NCBI GenBank assembly: GCA_014529385.2
Contig: CM043958.1
Location: forward strand, 152,295,293-152,359,292
DNA: 64,000 bases
Reading direction: 5' to 3'
Source of the DNA: Adiantum capillus-veneris
Lineage: Eukaryota; Streptophyta; Polypodiopsida; Polypodiales; Pteridaceae
Shown one piece after another: positions 24,440 through 35,250 of this stretch; the first letter of the stretch is position 1; each line of letters begins with the position of its first letter. The notes under the pieces are model-generated. The model was not told the DNA's origin and did not search any database. It worked only from the letters and a program-made list of their open reading frames with translations. The position numbers were made by a program, and so were the translations under genes.

Positions 24440-25096
24440 CTAGATGAAGGCCAACACTTTGTCAGTAGCACCGAAGGTGCCATCATAGGTGAGAAAAGAG
24501 ATACTCTTTCCTCCCTCCTTGAACTTCTTTAGCTTTTGTGACCTTCGCCATGCAGGAAATGATTTGCGATGTCCTCCCCTCTTGTATTCTCTAGGAGAAT
24601 AGCCATAACTTTCATCGGAAGAGGAGGAAGGTGAAGAAGAAGGAGAAGAGGGTGACCTCTTCCTAGCCCTTTTCTTCCTTTGTTTCCTCTCTTGCCTTTC
24701 AGAGTGATGAGGAGAAGGACTATGTGTTGATCTTTTCCTCTTGGGAGGAGTAGGCGATCGTCTAGACCGCTGTCTTCGTGGAGCCACATCTTCAGAGGAA
24801 CTTAAACTTTCCTTGCTTTCTTGCTCTTTGGATTCCTCCTCTCGAATGGGAGAGAGTCTTCTTTTGGGGGTCTCTTCAAGAGGCCTCCTAAGCTCTCTCT
24901 CCTCTTGGAGAGGAAGGAAAATTCCATAAGCACGAAGTTGTTGAGTAACTTCGGCTTGCAAAGCAGGGTTGCCCATAGCTTGCTGCAACCTAGTGACGAG
25001 ATAATTCACAAACATGGGAGCATCATCATTAGCACCTTCATGTGCAAAATCAAAGCTATCAATGTTCATTCTACTCTCTTGATTATTGTCAGCCAT
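24440..25096 (-). pseudogene. element B Gag N-terminus with Arg/Ser-rich region
   Basis: I choose the Met at 25096 (MADNNQESRMNIDSFDF) because element A starts likewise (MDDKGKEIEMNVGSFDF). About 90 residues of matrix-like sequence (MFVNYLVTRLQQAMGNPALQ) lead into a strongly basic Arg/Ser-rich stretch (RRQRSRRSPTPPKRKRST, then KKRARKRSPSSPSSS), which resembles RS domains of splicing factors. A TAG at 24440 separates it from the capsid domain. Confidence 0.85.
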
Positions 25097-25412
25097 GTTA
25101 ACAAAATTTATGTATGTACTTAGTATATGCTTTGGCAATTCAAAACCTTAGTTGCCACTCCTCTTAGCCTTTGAAAATCGGCTCTTAAGTATCTACACCC
25201 ACGGCTCGAATAATGGTAAAGCCGTAGGCAAGTCTAAAAAGACTCCATTATTAAGTCCAAATCTCCCGAGGTGTGCACCATCCCCCACGTAGTGGGCTCA
25301 ACAAAACCGATAATAGATCCCAGTTCCACGTACCCTATTATAATTAACAACATCAACCATTTATAGGCTACTTAAGGACCTCTCTTCTTAAGCAAGGAAA
25401 GAGAAACCAAAT

Positions 25413-25424
25413 GCTCTGATACCA
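25413..25424 (-). other. tRNA-iMet primer binding site of element B
   Basis: Minus strand TGGTATCAGAGC, a perfect 12-base match to the complement of the initiator tRNA-Met 3' end, one base from the LTR at 25426. Confidence 0.95.
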
Positions 25425-25425
25425 A

Positions 25426-27015
25426 TGTAATGGAATTGGCCTATTTAACTTGAGAGTAGCGGAAATTAATGAGAGTACTTTTGAGAAATAACTTTGTGAG
25501 CATAACGGGTGAACATAATTGAAAATAGCAACATCATCATAGCAATTAGTTAACTTGGCATGATCAATACTTTTGCAAGAGAGAGAATTTAGAGAACATG
25601 ACAACAGTTGAGGACCAGATTTATGTGGAGCTGGTCCCCCCTCCAATAGGCATTTGTATTATGATTTCTCCCATTAAGAGAGACTTGTTACAATACAGTC
25701 TTTGTGTTCCTTGTGACCTAGGTGATGCAATGAAGATGGAAAACTTCATGCATCACAAACATAACATAAACTTGAAGAAAGTGTTAGCTATCCCAAGCCT
25801 CAGTCCCAAGACCTCAAACACCTTCGAAGGTGGAGAGAGCTAGCAGGGAGTGAGGGCAAGGAAGAGGAAGAAGAAACATTTCGTAGGAGAAAGAATTAGT
25901 TCCTCACTTATCATAACTCTTGTTGCTAGCGTACATAATAGCATAGTAATGAAGAAGAAGGAGATGGCAAGCTTAAGCATTGAAGCATGGCTCTTGGTTG
26001 GATTTGCACTCCATAGCCAAGAGTGTTGGTGTAGGCTCTCAACCTCTACTTGCTTGGAGAGGGAGCTCTTGCACTTTGCATAGCACACAATGAGAGTGTT
26101 TGTGAGTGTGTGTGGGTGAGTATACCCCCTAATCAACCCCCTAGCTTGCTTGGGTCGACCCCCCCTTGTAGCTCATGCTTGAAGCTCATTGGAACCCTCC
26201 AGGCCTAGCCAATCATAAGCAGGAGGCATTACAAGCAGTAGGGGTAGCCTTGAGACAAGTGTCCCCCTTTCCCCTTTGAGAGAGAGGGATTGATAAATGC
26301 TAAATCAATTAATTAAATCTCCTAAATTACTATTGGACCCCTTGGGTGGCCAACCAATAGGCTTCAGGCATCTCATGAAGGTAGCATAGGTAGGGGCCTG
26401 ACATGTGTCCCTGCTGCCTCTTCAAGCTTGGGCCTTCCTTGTGTGTGTGAGTGTGTGTTCTCTCTGTATCCCCTAGGAAAAGGGCTCGCCCCCCCTCTTG
26501 TAGGGATACTTTTGACTTTTGGTGCTCAAGCACCTTAGTCATCAAGCATGACAATGCACTTGAACTAGGGGTGTTCCCACAAGCATCTCAGGCAAGCATG
26601 TCAAATCACCTCGAGCACCTTAATCAAGTAGAAATTCAAGCACCTCAAGCACCTTAATCAAGCACCTCAAGCATGACAAGAACCACAAGCACCTCAAGCA
26701 CGACAAGCACCTCGAGCTTGGGCCGGGTTCCCGCCTCAAGCTCAGCCCTAGCTTACCTAAGGTCAAAGGACTTTTACACACATTATTGGAGGTCTTCAAT
26801 GAAGCTAACCCTAAGGTTTTATGCTCCATTAGTTAGCCTTTCTCTTTGATAGACCATCTCTCATTTGGGCCCCTTTACCATTGGCCCCGTGTTGAGATAG
26901 ATCTATAAGCACATATCTATATCTTAACACTTGTTCCCGTTTATTCTCCCATATTAAGTGATCAATTTAATATGAGAAAATCATTTGGGTTGGTTAGATA
27001 TTAGATTTTATGACA
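25426..27015 (-). repeat. element B LTR (right copy, 5' LTR)
   Basis: Nearly identical to 18351-19959. Its hairpin arms read GGACCAG (25612-25618) and CTGGTCC (25631-25637). Confidence 0.95.
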
Positions 27016-27740
27016 TAAACATCATGAAAGTCAGTAATCAAATAGGCACAACATTAGAAAGACGTGAAGCAAGAGTAGGAAGAGAGTGACCATATACAAC
27101 TTCAAATGGAGATTTACCCGTGGCAGTGTGAGAGGTGTTTTTATATGCAAATAGTAGAATATTCAGGTAATCATCCCATTTCTTAGGTTGAGAAGAAACA
27201 TAATCCTTTAACAAATCAATGATAATGCGATTGGTAACTTTGGTTTGACCATTAGATTCAGGATGGAATGCAGAACTGAAGTCAAGTGTAGTGCCAAGAT
27301 TTTCAAACACAATAGTCCAAAAAGCACTACAAAATTTTGAATCGCAATAAAAAAGAATGATTTTAGGCAAACCATGATGTGAAAAAACAGTCTTAAGAAA
27401 CAAAAGTGTAGCTTGATGTGCTGTGAGTGTTTTCTTGCAAGGAACGAAATACGCTTGTTTAGAAAAACGATCAATAACAGTCCAAATCATGTTATGCTTG
27501 TGCACTGTGAGTGCGAAACCAATAAGAAAATCCATTAAAATATGTTCCCAAGGTTTTTCAGGAATAGGGAGAGGGTGTAAAAGTCCCAATTTCTTACCTG
27601 TTGCTGCTTTGATCTTTTGCAAAATCAAACAAGTTGAAACATACTGATTAACATCAATTCTCATAGTAGGCTAATAGAAATCACGACATAAATTTTGAAA
27701 AGTTGCAGCAAATCCTCTATGTCCAGCATAGGGTGGTTTG
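27016..27740 (-). pseudogene. element C integrase core, catalytic residues lost
   Basis: The 208-residue frame at 27038-27664 shows PLPIPEKPWEHILMDFLIGF (first Asp), IWTVIDRFSKQAYFVPCKKT, FENLGTTLDFSSAFHP and AYKNTSHTATGKSPFEVVYG. The second acidic motif reads LFYCDSKF where SDRD-F is normal, and the Glu of GQTERVN is Lys (GQTKVTN). The Cys pair of the zinc finger is also degraded (TCLILQK). Element B interrupts the protein just after SNVVPI. Confidence 0.88.
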
Positions 27741-27749
27741 TGCAATTCT

Positions 27750-28430
27750 TCAATAAAATGTACGGAAAGGTTTAGTCACACACAATTTTTGTTTGAAATA
27801 AAGGAAGTTTTCTTGAATAGTGTATTCGAGAAATGTGTGTACAGAATTGTCAAGCATATGCAACCATGTCTTTTTGAAGTCATCATCATGTGCATAAGTG
27901 TCAAGCATAGTGTCAAATGAAGTTCCTGTAATCGTTGATAGATTATTAAGTGAGGGTCTTCTACTCAAAACATCAGCTACCACGTTTTCTTTACCAGGCT
28001 ACTATTGAATGTTGGGCTGAAAACTCCGAATAAAAATGACCCACTTAATATGTCTATCATCTATTAAGGGTTGAGAAAGTAAGTATTTTTGCTGATCAAT
28101 TTTAATGATCAAGTAAGTACCCATTACATAGTGTTTCCAAATTTTCAATGCATACCTAAACAATCAATCCTTTATCATAAGTACTGAACTTTGTTTCAGA
28201 AGGTTTGAATTTATGACTTTTAAAAGCAACTGGATGGTTATCTTGCATAAGGACTGCACCAATACCTTTTCCAGTAGCATCAGTGACTACGACAAAGAAT
28301 GGTCTTTCAAAATCAGACAATTGTAATACATGTGCATTAGTCAGAGCATGTTTAAGTGCATTAATGAGCTTTCTTGTAAATCGGTCCATTCATAAGGTGT
28401 GTTTTTCTTCAAGAAGAGAGTCAAATAATG
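27750..28430 (-). pseudogene. element C RNase H, fragments
   Basis: LSDFERPFFVVVTDATGKGI then GAVLMQDNHPVAFKS is the first half of the gypsy RNase H. The C-terminal mark MVADVLSRRPSLNN lies at 27983. The middle (27984-28155) is in other frames, with stops. Confidence 0.8.
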
Positions 28431-29042
28431 CGATTTGTAAGCAAAGTTACGAACCTTGTAATAGCTACAAAGACCGATGAAAGAACGTAGTTCATGCAAG
28501 TTTTTGGGTCTAGGCCATGATTGAATGGCTTCAATTTTCTTGGGGTCTACATGTATTCCCTTACCCGATACGATGTGTCCCAAATATTCAATTTCAGATT
28601 GAGAAAATGAGCTCTTTTTAGGATTCAAGTACAAGTTATTTTGTGCAAGCAGATCAAATACACGTGGTAAGTGCTCTTTATGCTCTTTTTCAAATTTACT
28701 GAATACCAAAATGTCATCAAAAAGTACAATCACAAAATCTTGATGGTCAATGAAACTTCTATTCATCATGCATGTGAATGTGGTTGGCGCATTGGTCAAA
28801 CCAAATGGCATGCCAAGAAATTCATAGTGTCCAGTTTGTGTTCTGAAAGCACTTTTGTAGACATCATGTTCAAACATTTTGAATTGATGATACCCTGATT
28901 TAAGGTCAATTTTTCTAAAGATGTTTGCCCCTTTTAGTTTGTCTAACAGATCATCCACTCTAGGGATATGAAACCTATTCTTAATGGTGATCTTGCTTGT
29001 AGTCGATACACATACAAAAGGTTCCATTTTTCTTCTTGACAA
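28341..29042 (-). pseudogene. element C reverse transcriptase
   Basis: Blocks are in order: [55 protein letters not shown], the active site VLFDDILVFSKFEKEH, YLNPKKSSFSQSEIEYLGH and LHELRSFIGLCSYYK. The two active-site Asp are intact. The N-terminal SPILLVKKKDG-type block is frameshifted near 29040. Confidence 0.88.
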
Positions 29043-29141
29043 GAAGTACTGGAGCTCCGTATGGTGAACTACTAGGTCTGATTAGGTCTCAATCAAGTAA
29101 ATCAGTGATTTGAGTTTGTATCTCCCTATGTGCGATTGGAT

Positions 29142-29855
29142 TTAATGATAAGGTGCTCTACAAGGAGGTTCACTACCTGGTATAATATCTATTTTGTGAT
29201 CTTCTGGGCATGAAGGTGGAATTCTAGGTGGCATATCATGCATGAAACAATCTTTAAATTGTGAGAGAAATTCATTGTGTGTAGATTTGCGTGAAGTTTC
29301 AGTTTCAGCAGAAATTTGATTTACCAACACTAGATATGTTTTTTCCTGTTTTTGACTTTCTCTTTTGGCTTGAGTGTGAGAGAGGAGTGTAAATTTTTGA
29401 TGTGCTAGTGTTGCTTGGATGGAGAATTTTCTATTATTATGAGTGAGAGACATAGTACGTGTTTTATAATTAATCAATGAGTCAAATTCATGACGAAATG
29501 GCATTCCCAAAATCATATCGAGACCATGCAATGGTGCTACCAAAAATGTTCGTGTTTATGTAAATTCACCAATGCAAACTTCAACAGTGACTTGGGTTTT
29601 ACAATTAAAACGTTGATTATCAAAAACAGGTTTGACTTTATGGGGTGATAAGATTTCAAAGAGAGATAGTTGTTGTGCCAAGTGTGTAGAAATGAAATCG
29701 TGGCTACTACCATCATCTAACAGAATTGTGACACTTTCACCCTTAACAGTGCCTTGCACTTTAAACAAAGTTTGAGGAGATATATGAGTACCTCGAGATG
29801 TATTGTCATCGTCATCATACTCAAAATCATATCCCTCACCATAATTAGCTTCCAC
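29142..29855 (-). pseudogene. element C protease and linker
   Basis: The active site reads VTILLDDGSSHDFIS, D-D-G where D-S/T-G is usual. LDMILGMPF is the C-terminal protease block after a stop near 29556. IDIIPGSEPPCRAPYH is the linker into RT. Confidence 0.8.
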
Positions 29856-29989
29856 TGCATTGACATTGGGATTAGCATCTTCGATGAGGTTAACAATAGC
29901 ATCGTTGGGGCCATTGTTGTTGAAGGGTTTTTTGCTTGAATTTGGATTGACTCCATTGGAGTGGCCATTGGGGAACTTATCTGCATAAT

Positions 29990-30917
29990 GACCATACTAA
30001 AAGCATTTAAGACACTTCATCCTTTTGTTACCATTAGAGTTTGGAGTACGACGTTGGTTGAAAGAATTTTGGTTGCCTCGTTGCTGTGTGTTGTTGTTGC
30101 TGCTTCTATGAGGTTGAGCAGTTATAGGAGAATTGTCAAATTTGCGTCTCTTGAAAAAGGTACGGCTTTTATGTTTGTTTCTGCCAAAGTTAGTAGAGAA
30201 AGGAGGTCTCTTGTTACGGCTAGTGTTAGCAGTTTGGTCAGTGTGAGAGGGTTGTCCACCTTTCTTCTTCTCTGCATTGAGAGACAAATTAATAGCTTTT
30301 GACAAAGAATCTGGTTTGAACATATGTACCTCAACACCAATTTGTAGTGCCAAGCCTGATATGTATTTACACTTCAATTTTCTATGACTAACATGTTCAA
30401 TAGCTTGCAATTGGATCAAACAATTCCAAAAACAATCAGTGTAACCCTATACATCTTCATTTTGACCCTGTCGAATTAAATCCCATTGACGTATTGCTTT
30501 AGCTTTGTACTGTGTGGGCAAAAATTAAGGTAAAAACACTTTTTTAAATGCATGCCAGGTGCATGGTCTTCTCCCGTGCTGTTTGGTGGCATTCCACCAC
30601 AATGCAACACTGCTAGTGAGATGATTTGATGCACACTTTACCATTTCATGTTCGGGAAAGTCTTCATCATCAAAATAGTCATCTAGCTGACTAACCCATG
30701 ATAGAACCGTGGTAGCATCTTTAGTGCCATCAAAATCCTTGAAAGGGAAGGCTTTTCTGCTACTTTTGTTTTGCTTGGGTGCCGGTGCAGATTCTGTGTG
30801 TACAAAATGCAATAATATATCTTCAAGTTCTTGCCTTTGCATGCGTTCATATGTGAGGGATTGTCACAGATTGCCAAGCTGTTCAACAATTGTGGGTGCT
30901 TGTGGAAGGTGTGCCAT
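29990..30917 (-). pseudogene. element C Gag
   Basis: I place the start at the Met of MAHLPQAPTIVEQLGNL (30917). Capsid blocks include FKDFDGTKDATTVLSWVSQL and ALWWNATKQHGRRPCTWHAF. The basic tail has many Asn, Gln and Arg (NNNTQQRGNQNSFNQRR). The zinc knuckle is CLKCF-YGHYADKF with a stop inside it and the last Cys changed to Phe. At least three frame breaks occur. Confidence 0.82.
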
Positions 30918-31243
30918 GATTGCTTGCTTTTCCTTTCTTTTGTGTTTTTTAATAATAATGCTTAAAAGGGCTATATGGCAATATCTACAGATGCAATATG
31001 CGGAATAAGTAAAAGAGAGTAAAATAAATAATAGAAATGAAATGTACTTAGCTGAAAAATCGTGTTGGCGTCCAGTACAAAATGGCGATGTATGAGAAAA
31101 TTGCCGAAAGAGTGAGCGGTTAGACAGTTGGTCTACGAGTCGGTCGAGTTTGCGACGTCCGTTCTCCCGTGTCCCAAAAGCAATGGCAATCAGCAATATG
31201 ATGGTGAATTCAAGACCAAGTAATCACCACACTTGTCCCTTTA

Positions 31244-31287
<44 letters not shown>

Positions 31288-32254
31288 CATGTGCTTGCGA
31301 TGATGACTGGTAACCGGTTATTCAAAAGTATGAGGTCATAGACAAGGTGTTTAATGGAAGTGGATTTTTTGATGAGATCTGGGAATCGTCGGCAAGGTTT
31401 ATGTCTTTGGCTAAGCGAAATGGATTACACTGGAAATCATGGCCAAATTGGAGCGAGGGAGAAACAACGTCAATGAGCTTGGGAAATTCAACCTTAAAGG
31501 TAATACTTAAGCTCTTCCTTTTCTTTTTACATAGTGGGCTTGCAAGATGTCCACCAAATAGGTGAGTAAAGTAAGCCACACCTTTTAACTTAAAAAGGTA
31601 TGAAGTGCATGAATTAAAAGGGTAAGCAGATAGAGAGGGACAGCCTCATGGGGAAAGTGAAGAGAGGAGATTAAAAAAAACGCTTCACCTTTTTTTTTTT
31701 CTAAAGGCACTCTTGTTTATGTAGATTTTGCAGTACTTGGTGATGGTTGATGACAAAGCTCCCTTGCGTGCAAGAGATTACTCCCGCGATCGTTGTTGTC
31801 GAACCCTCAAGTTTTTTCTCTTGTTATCCGTTGGTGCTCGAGCATTCGAGTTTGCAAATCCTCTTTCAAGAAAGCCTTGGAATGTCTCACAAGCCTTCCT
31901 CTTGATTAACCGTGCTTCTAATCTCGTGATTTTCCTTCTTAATCCTCTTGCTTAAGCCGAAACCAACTCTTTTCGAAACTCATGTAAGCACTTCAATGGC
32001 CATTCTTGTTAAGCTCCTCTTCAAAATCTTCGAGGCCTTTTGCTTGTTCAACTCTTGTTATTCTGTCTTCACACTCCACACGAGTGCTGCACATCTCTTT
32101 GAATCAAGTGCTGCACATACCCGTTTTCGGTAGCAGATAAGAGAAAATTGTTGAATTAATTTGCCGATTAAGCCTTGATGTGAAAATTTGATGTTGCCAA
32201 TTTGAGGGTACCTCTTCAAATTTGAAAATTGATTGCCAATTTCTTGAACCCGAG
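30918..32254 (-). other. element C 5' leader, non-coding
   Basis: About 1.3 kb between Gag and the primer site. It holds an (AT)n run at 31245-31284 and only chance frames. Such long leaders occur in plant gypsy elements. Confidence 0.6.
31245..31284. repeat. (AT)n microsatellite
   Basis: Pure AT dinucleotides in the leader of element C. Confidence 0.95.
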
Positions 32255-32266
32255 GCTCTGATACCA
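32255..32266 (-). other. tRNA-iMet primer binding site of element C
   Basis: Minus strand TGGTATCAGAGC, perfect, one base from the LTR. Confidence 0.95.
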
Positions 32267-32267
32267 C

Positions 32268-32947
32268 TGTTGAGGAGAAAGCGGGAAGACCAGTTGCTTA
32301 AAACCATTCAGCCTTGCTCACACACATCGCCATCAACCTGTCCACCTCTTTTTTCAATTTCCAAGCACACACACACACCTAGATTATCACACACACACAC
32401 ACAGAGAACATAGAATTGACATAGACAAGATTGTAAGAGTGTGTAAGAGAATTGTAAGAGATAGAGACTTGATTAGAGGATACACAACAAATTAAACATA
32501 GCATAAAAGTGTAGAGAAGAGAATCTACAAGAGAGCCCTAATTCTAGCCCCAAACTCCACAGAACCTATTCTTGTGGAGTTTGGTATTTAATATATTATT
32601 TGTGAGTTTAAGTGCCAAAATTTGAGGCCCCTCTTTTATAACCACTTCACTTTTGTAAATGAGTGAAGCTCATTGGTTCTTGCATGAGCCATAAGGAGAA
32701 GTTCCCACTACAATTATTTACAGAGCCATAGTGGCTTAATAAAATGAAAATCTAAAATACTATGCGAGTATAAAATGGCCAAGAGTTATTGCCTGCGGCT
32801 CTTCGTCAACCCCCCGCATTCCATTGTACAAAATCATCATCATCAACTCAATTAGAAAAGTAAATATATAGCATATAATTAACCATTACACCATCTATCC
32901 CAATTGCAGCTAACCATTACAACGAGAGGGTGCCCAGTCTCGTAATA
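32268..32947 (-). repeat. element C LTR (right copy, 5' LTR)
   Basis: TGTTGAGGAGAAAGC to GTAATA; the terminal CA has become TA. GATAG follows at 32948-32952. Confidence 0.92.
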
Positions 32948-32952
32948 GATAG

Positions 32953-33450
32953 CGTACTCATCTATGATAGAAGATAGATCATTGTTAGTTGCTATGGATA
33001 TTGCATTCACTCTCGACCGTCTTGAGAGTGCATCGGCTACTTGATTATGCTTGCCAGCAATGTGAGCAATATGAAAATGAAATTGCGAAAGGAAATTTTC
33101 CCACCTCATTTGTTTGTCGAAGAGCTTGGTCTGCATCATGAAGTACTTAAGGATTTGGTGATCTGTTCACAGAATGAAAGGAGTCCCCAGTAAATAGTGC
33201 TTCCACAAATCTAGAGCATGTAGAACTGCTAAGAGTTCCTTCTCATATATGCCTAGAGTTTGCTCAAAAGGGTCGATCCTCCAACTTTCTTAGACTATGG
33301 CGTGCCCTTCTTGGAGCAAAACAACTTGAAGGCAAACACCACAAGCGTCGCATTGGACCTCAAATGGCTTTGAGAGATCCGGTAGTGTAAGCACAGGTTG
33401 AGAGATAAGCATTCTTTAAGCTTTTTTAAATTGTTCTCATTTTTCTTTCT
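32953..33450 (-). pseudogene. element A RNase H
   Basis: FDKQMRWENFLSQFHFHIAH then IAGKHNQVADALSRRSRVNA matches element B closely. The N-terminal half (ISQSHLRSNATLVVFAF region at 33295-33440) is in another frame. Element C's insertion follows immediately, at DEYA. Confidence 0.85.
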
Positions 33451-34380
33451 TAGGCCATGTAATGGTCCCGCGATTGTGAGAACTTTTTTATGAAGCATCT
33501 ATAGTATGCACACATACCTATAAAGCTTCTTAGTTTATGCAGATTCCTGGGATTATGCCATCCTTTTATTACCTCTATCTTTGTTGGATCCATTTGGATG
33601 CCATCTTGAGAAATAATGTGACCTAAATATTGAATCTCTTTTAAGAAAAATTCACTTTTCTTTCGATTAATATACAGTTTATTCTCTTGTAAAACTTGAA
33701 ATATTACCTGGAGGTGTTGCTTGTGTTCATCTAATGAATTAGAGTAGATGATTATATCATCAAAGAACACTCCAGTAAAGGTTCGGTGAGGCCGGCCTGA
33801 ATAGCTTCTCCATTAAGCGGTTAAATGTGGCTGGTGCATTGGTCAAGCCAAAAGGCCCGGAGAGGTCACCTAATAAAAATGTAACCTATCACGTGAGTTC
33901 AACAGAAGGGTATTTAAAGTTCTTGAAACTTACAGAAATATATATACAAAAGAGCACTATTTTTTCAAATTTGAAAAAAACTTACAGATCATCAAAGAAA
34001 AGGGTATATTATATTCCTAAAAAAATTCACAGACAAACATGTCTTGAACGCACGTGATATGGTAGTTTTACACATAGTGAACCCCCCGAGCCAAAAGGTA
34101 TGACAATGTACTCATAACGACCAAACGTAGTGTGAAATGCGATCTTTACAATGTCTTGATCAACTATCCTTATTTGATGATAGCCACTGTTTAGGTCAAT
34201 CCTACTGAAGTAGGTCGACCCTTGTAGCTTATCATATAGGCCTTCTACCCGTGGAACGGGAAACCTGTTCTTGATAGTGATCCTATTTAGTGCTCTATAG
34301 TCTACACACATATGATATGTGTCGTCTTTTGTACTAATAACACGGGTCAACAAAATGGAGATGAGCTAGGCCTAACCATG
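33450..34380 (-). pseudogene. element A reverse transcriptase, interrupted by a small DNA element
   Basis: The N part (34099-34353) has [20 protein letters not shown] and [18 protein letters not shown]. The C part (33450-33770) starts at the active site MFFDDIIIYSNSLDEH, both Asp intact, and includes IQYLGHIISQDGIQMDP. Between them lies a 233-bp insertion at 33856-34088. Confidence 0.88.
33856..34088. mobile_element. small MITE-like insertion with 10-bp target duplication
   Basis: AGCCAAAAGG occurs on both sides (33846-33855 and 34089-34098), and element B shows the uninterrupted sequence. The ends are imperfect inverted repeats (CCGGAGAGGTCAC against CGGGGGGTTCAC). A 233-bp AT-rich body with a 9-11 bp duplication fits a Mutator-type MITE. 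The family assignment is an inference; the insertion is certain. Confidence 0.7.
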
Positions 34381-34390
34381 CCTTTCTCAA

Positions 34391-35250
34391 CTAACTCGTG
34401 CACTTGCCGCATAATCTCCTCTTGTTGAGCTTGGGAAACTCTATAAGGAGGTTTATTAGGTGGTGAACTTCCTGGAAGAAGTTCAATTGCATGGTCGTCA
34501 TTACCTCGTTTGGGAGAGGTAGTTCACAAGGAATATCGTTAATAAAAATATCTTGGAACCCCTTGAGGAAATTGGATAACTCTAATTCCTTTTGATTATT
34601 TATATTTTCTTTTGATAAAGCATTAGGTTCATTTTGAGAATCTTTGACAAAAATCATGTACACGTAAATAGAGCTCTTTATTGACTTATTGAAAGCTTGC
34701 TTATGTACAAGAGGTATGGTATTACCCAACTCCTTAGCATCTATGTACATATCTTTTTTCCTGAACCTAAAGTAGATTTGCCTTTTAGGGAATTTAACAT
34801 TGACAGCCATGCGATCAAACCATGGTGCCCCTAGGATTACATCCTTGTGCTTGAGAGGAGAGATAAAGAAATCCTCCTTGTCCACATAGCTTTGGACATG
34901 GAGCCTCAATTTCCCAATTAAGGGAGTGACTGAGGCTTCTTGCCCCTTGAAAGCACGATAGGCAGGTAGGACATCTCCCATCTCATAGGCTTGGATGCCT
35001 AGATTGGTGGCTAACTCTGTGGATATGAAATTGTGAGTAGAACCAAGGTCAAAGAGAATAAAAGCATAATGTTCTCTTACCTTTCTCCAAGCATGGTATA
35101 GAGGAGATCCTTCATGATGAGCATCCTCTTCTTGAATTTCAAGCAAGGTAGCTCTAGGAGGCTCATTACATGTATTCTTGTGGGAGCAAGCACGATAGGC
35201 ATGCCCTTGCTCCCCGCAATTGAAACAACGGTTATCTTTTTGATAATGCT
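34391..35250 (-). pseudogene. element A zinc knuckle and protease
   Basis: The CCHC knuckle CFNCGEQGHAYRAC lies near 35195-35235. The protease motif is LFDLGSTHNFIS, D-L-G in place of [21 protein letters not shown] and the linker [16 protein letters not shown] follow. A frameshift at about 34510 (ELPLPNEVMTTMQ) breaks the join to RT. Confidence 0.85.

Larger units (their letters stand above)
18351..27015 (-). mobile_element. Ty3/gypsy element B, complete, innermost and youngest
   Basis: LTRs at 18351-19959 (1609 bp) and 25426-27015 (1590 bp) are nearly identical; the primer site at 25413-25424 is perfect; the flanks share ATAAA/TAAA from element C's integrase. The 8.7-kb element keeps all domains in order, with one frameshift and at least six in-frame stops (24440, 23522, 22616, 21818, 21626 and 20741). 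It belongs to the family of element A: the LTRs share long blocks and the proteins are close. Few changes between its LTRs show it inserted after C. Confidence 0.94.
17079..32947 (-). mobile_element. Ty3/gypsy element C, nested in A, itself split by B
   Basis: LTRs at 17079-17769 (691 bp) and 32268-32947 (680 bp), a perfect iMet primer site at 32255-32266, a polypurine tract beside 17770 (minus-strand AGTGGGAGGGA) and GATAG duplications define it. From right to left on minus it carries a leader of about 1.3 kb, gag, protease, RT, RNase H, integrase, then element B, then the integrase C-terminus with a chromodomain-like tail. Without B it is about 7.2 kb. It is a different family from A and B. 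Frames are broken and integrase catalytic residues are lost. Confidence 0.92.

Noticed and set aside
31728-31955. 75-codon frame on + in the leader of element C
   Set aside because: It runs antisense to the element and matches no known domain; treated as chance.
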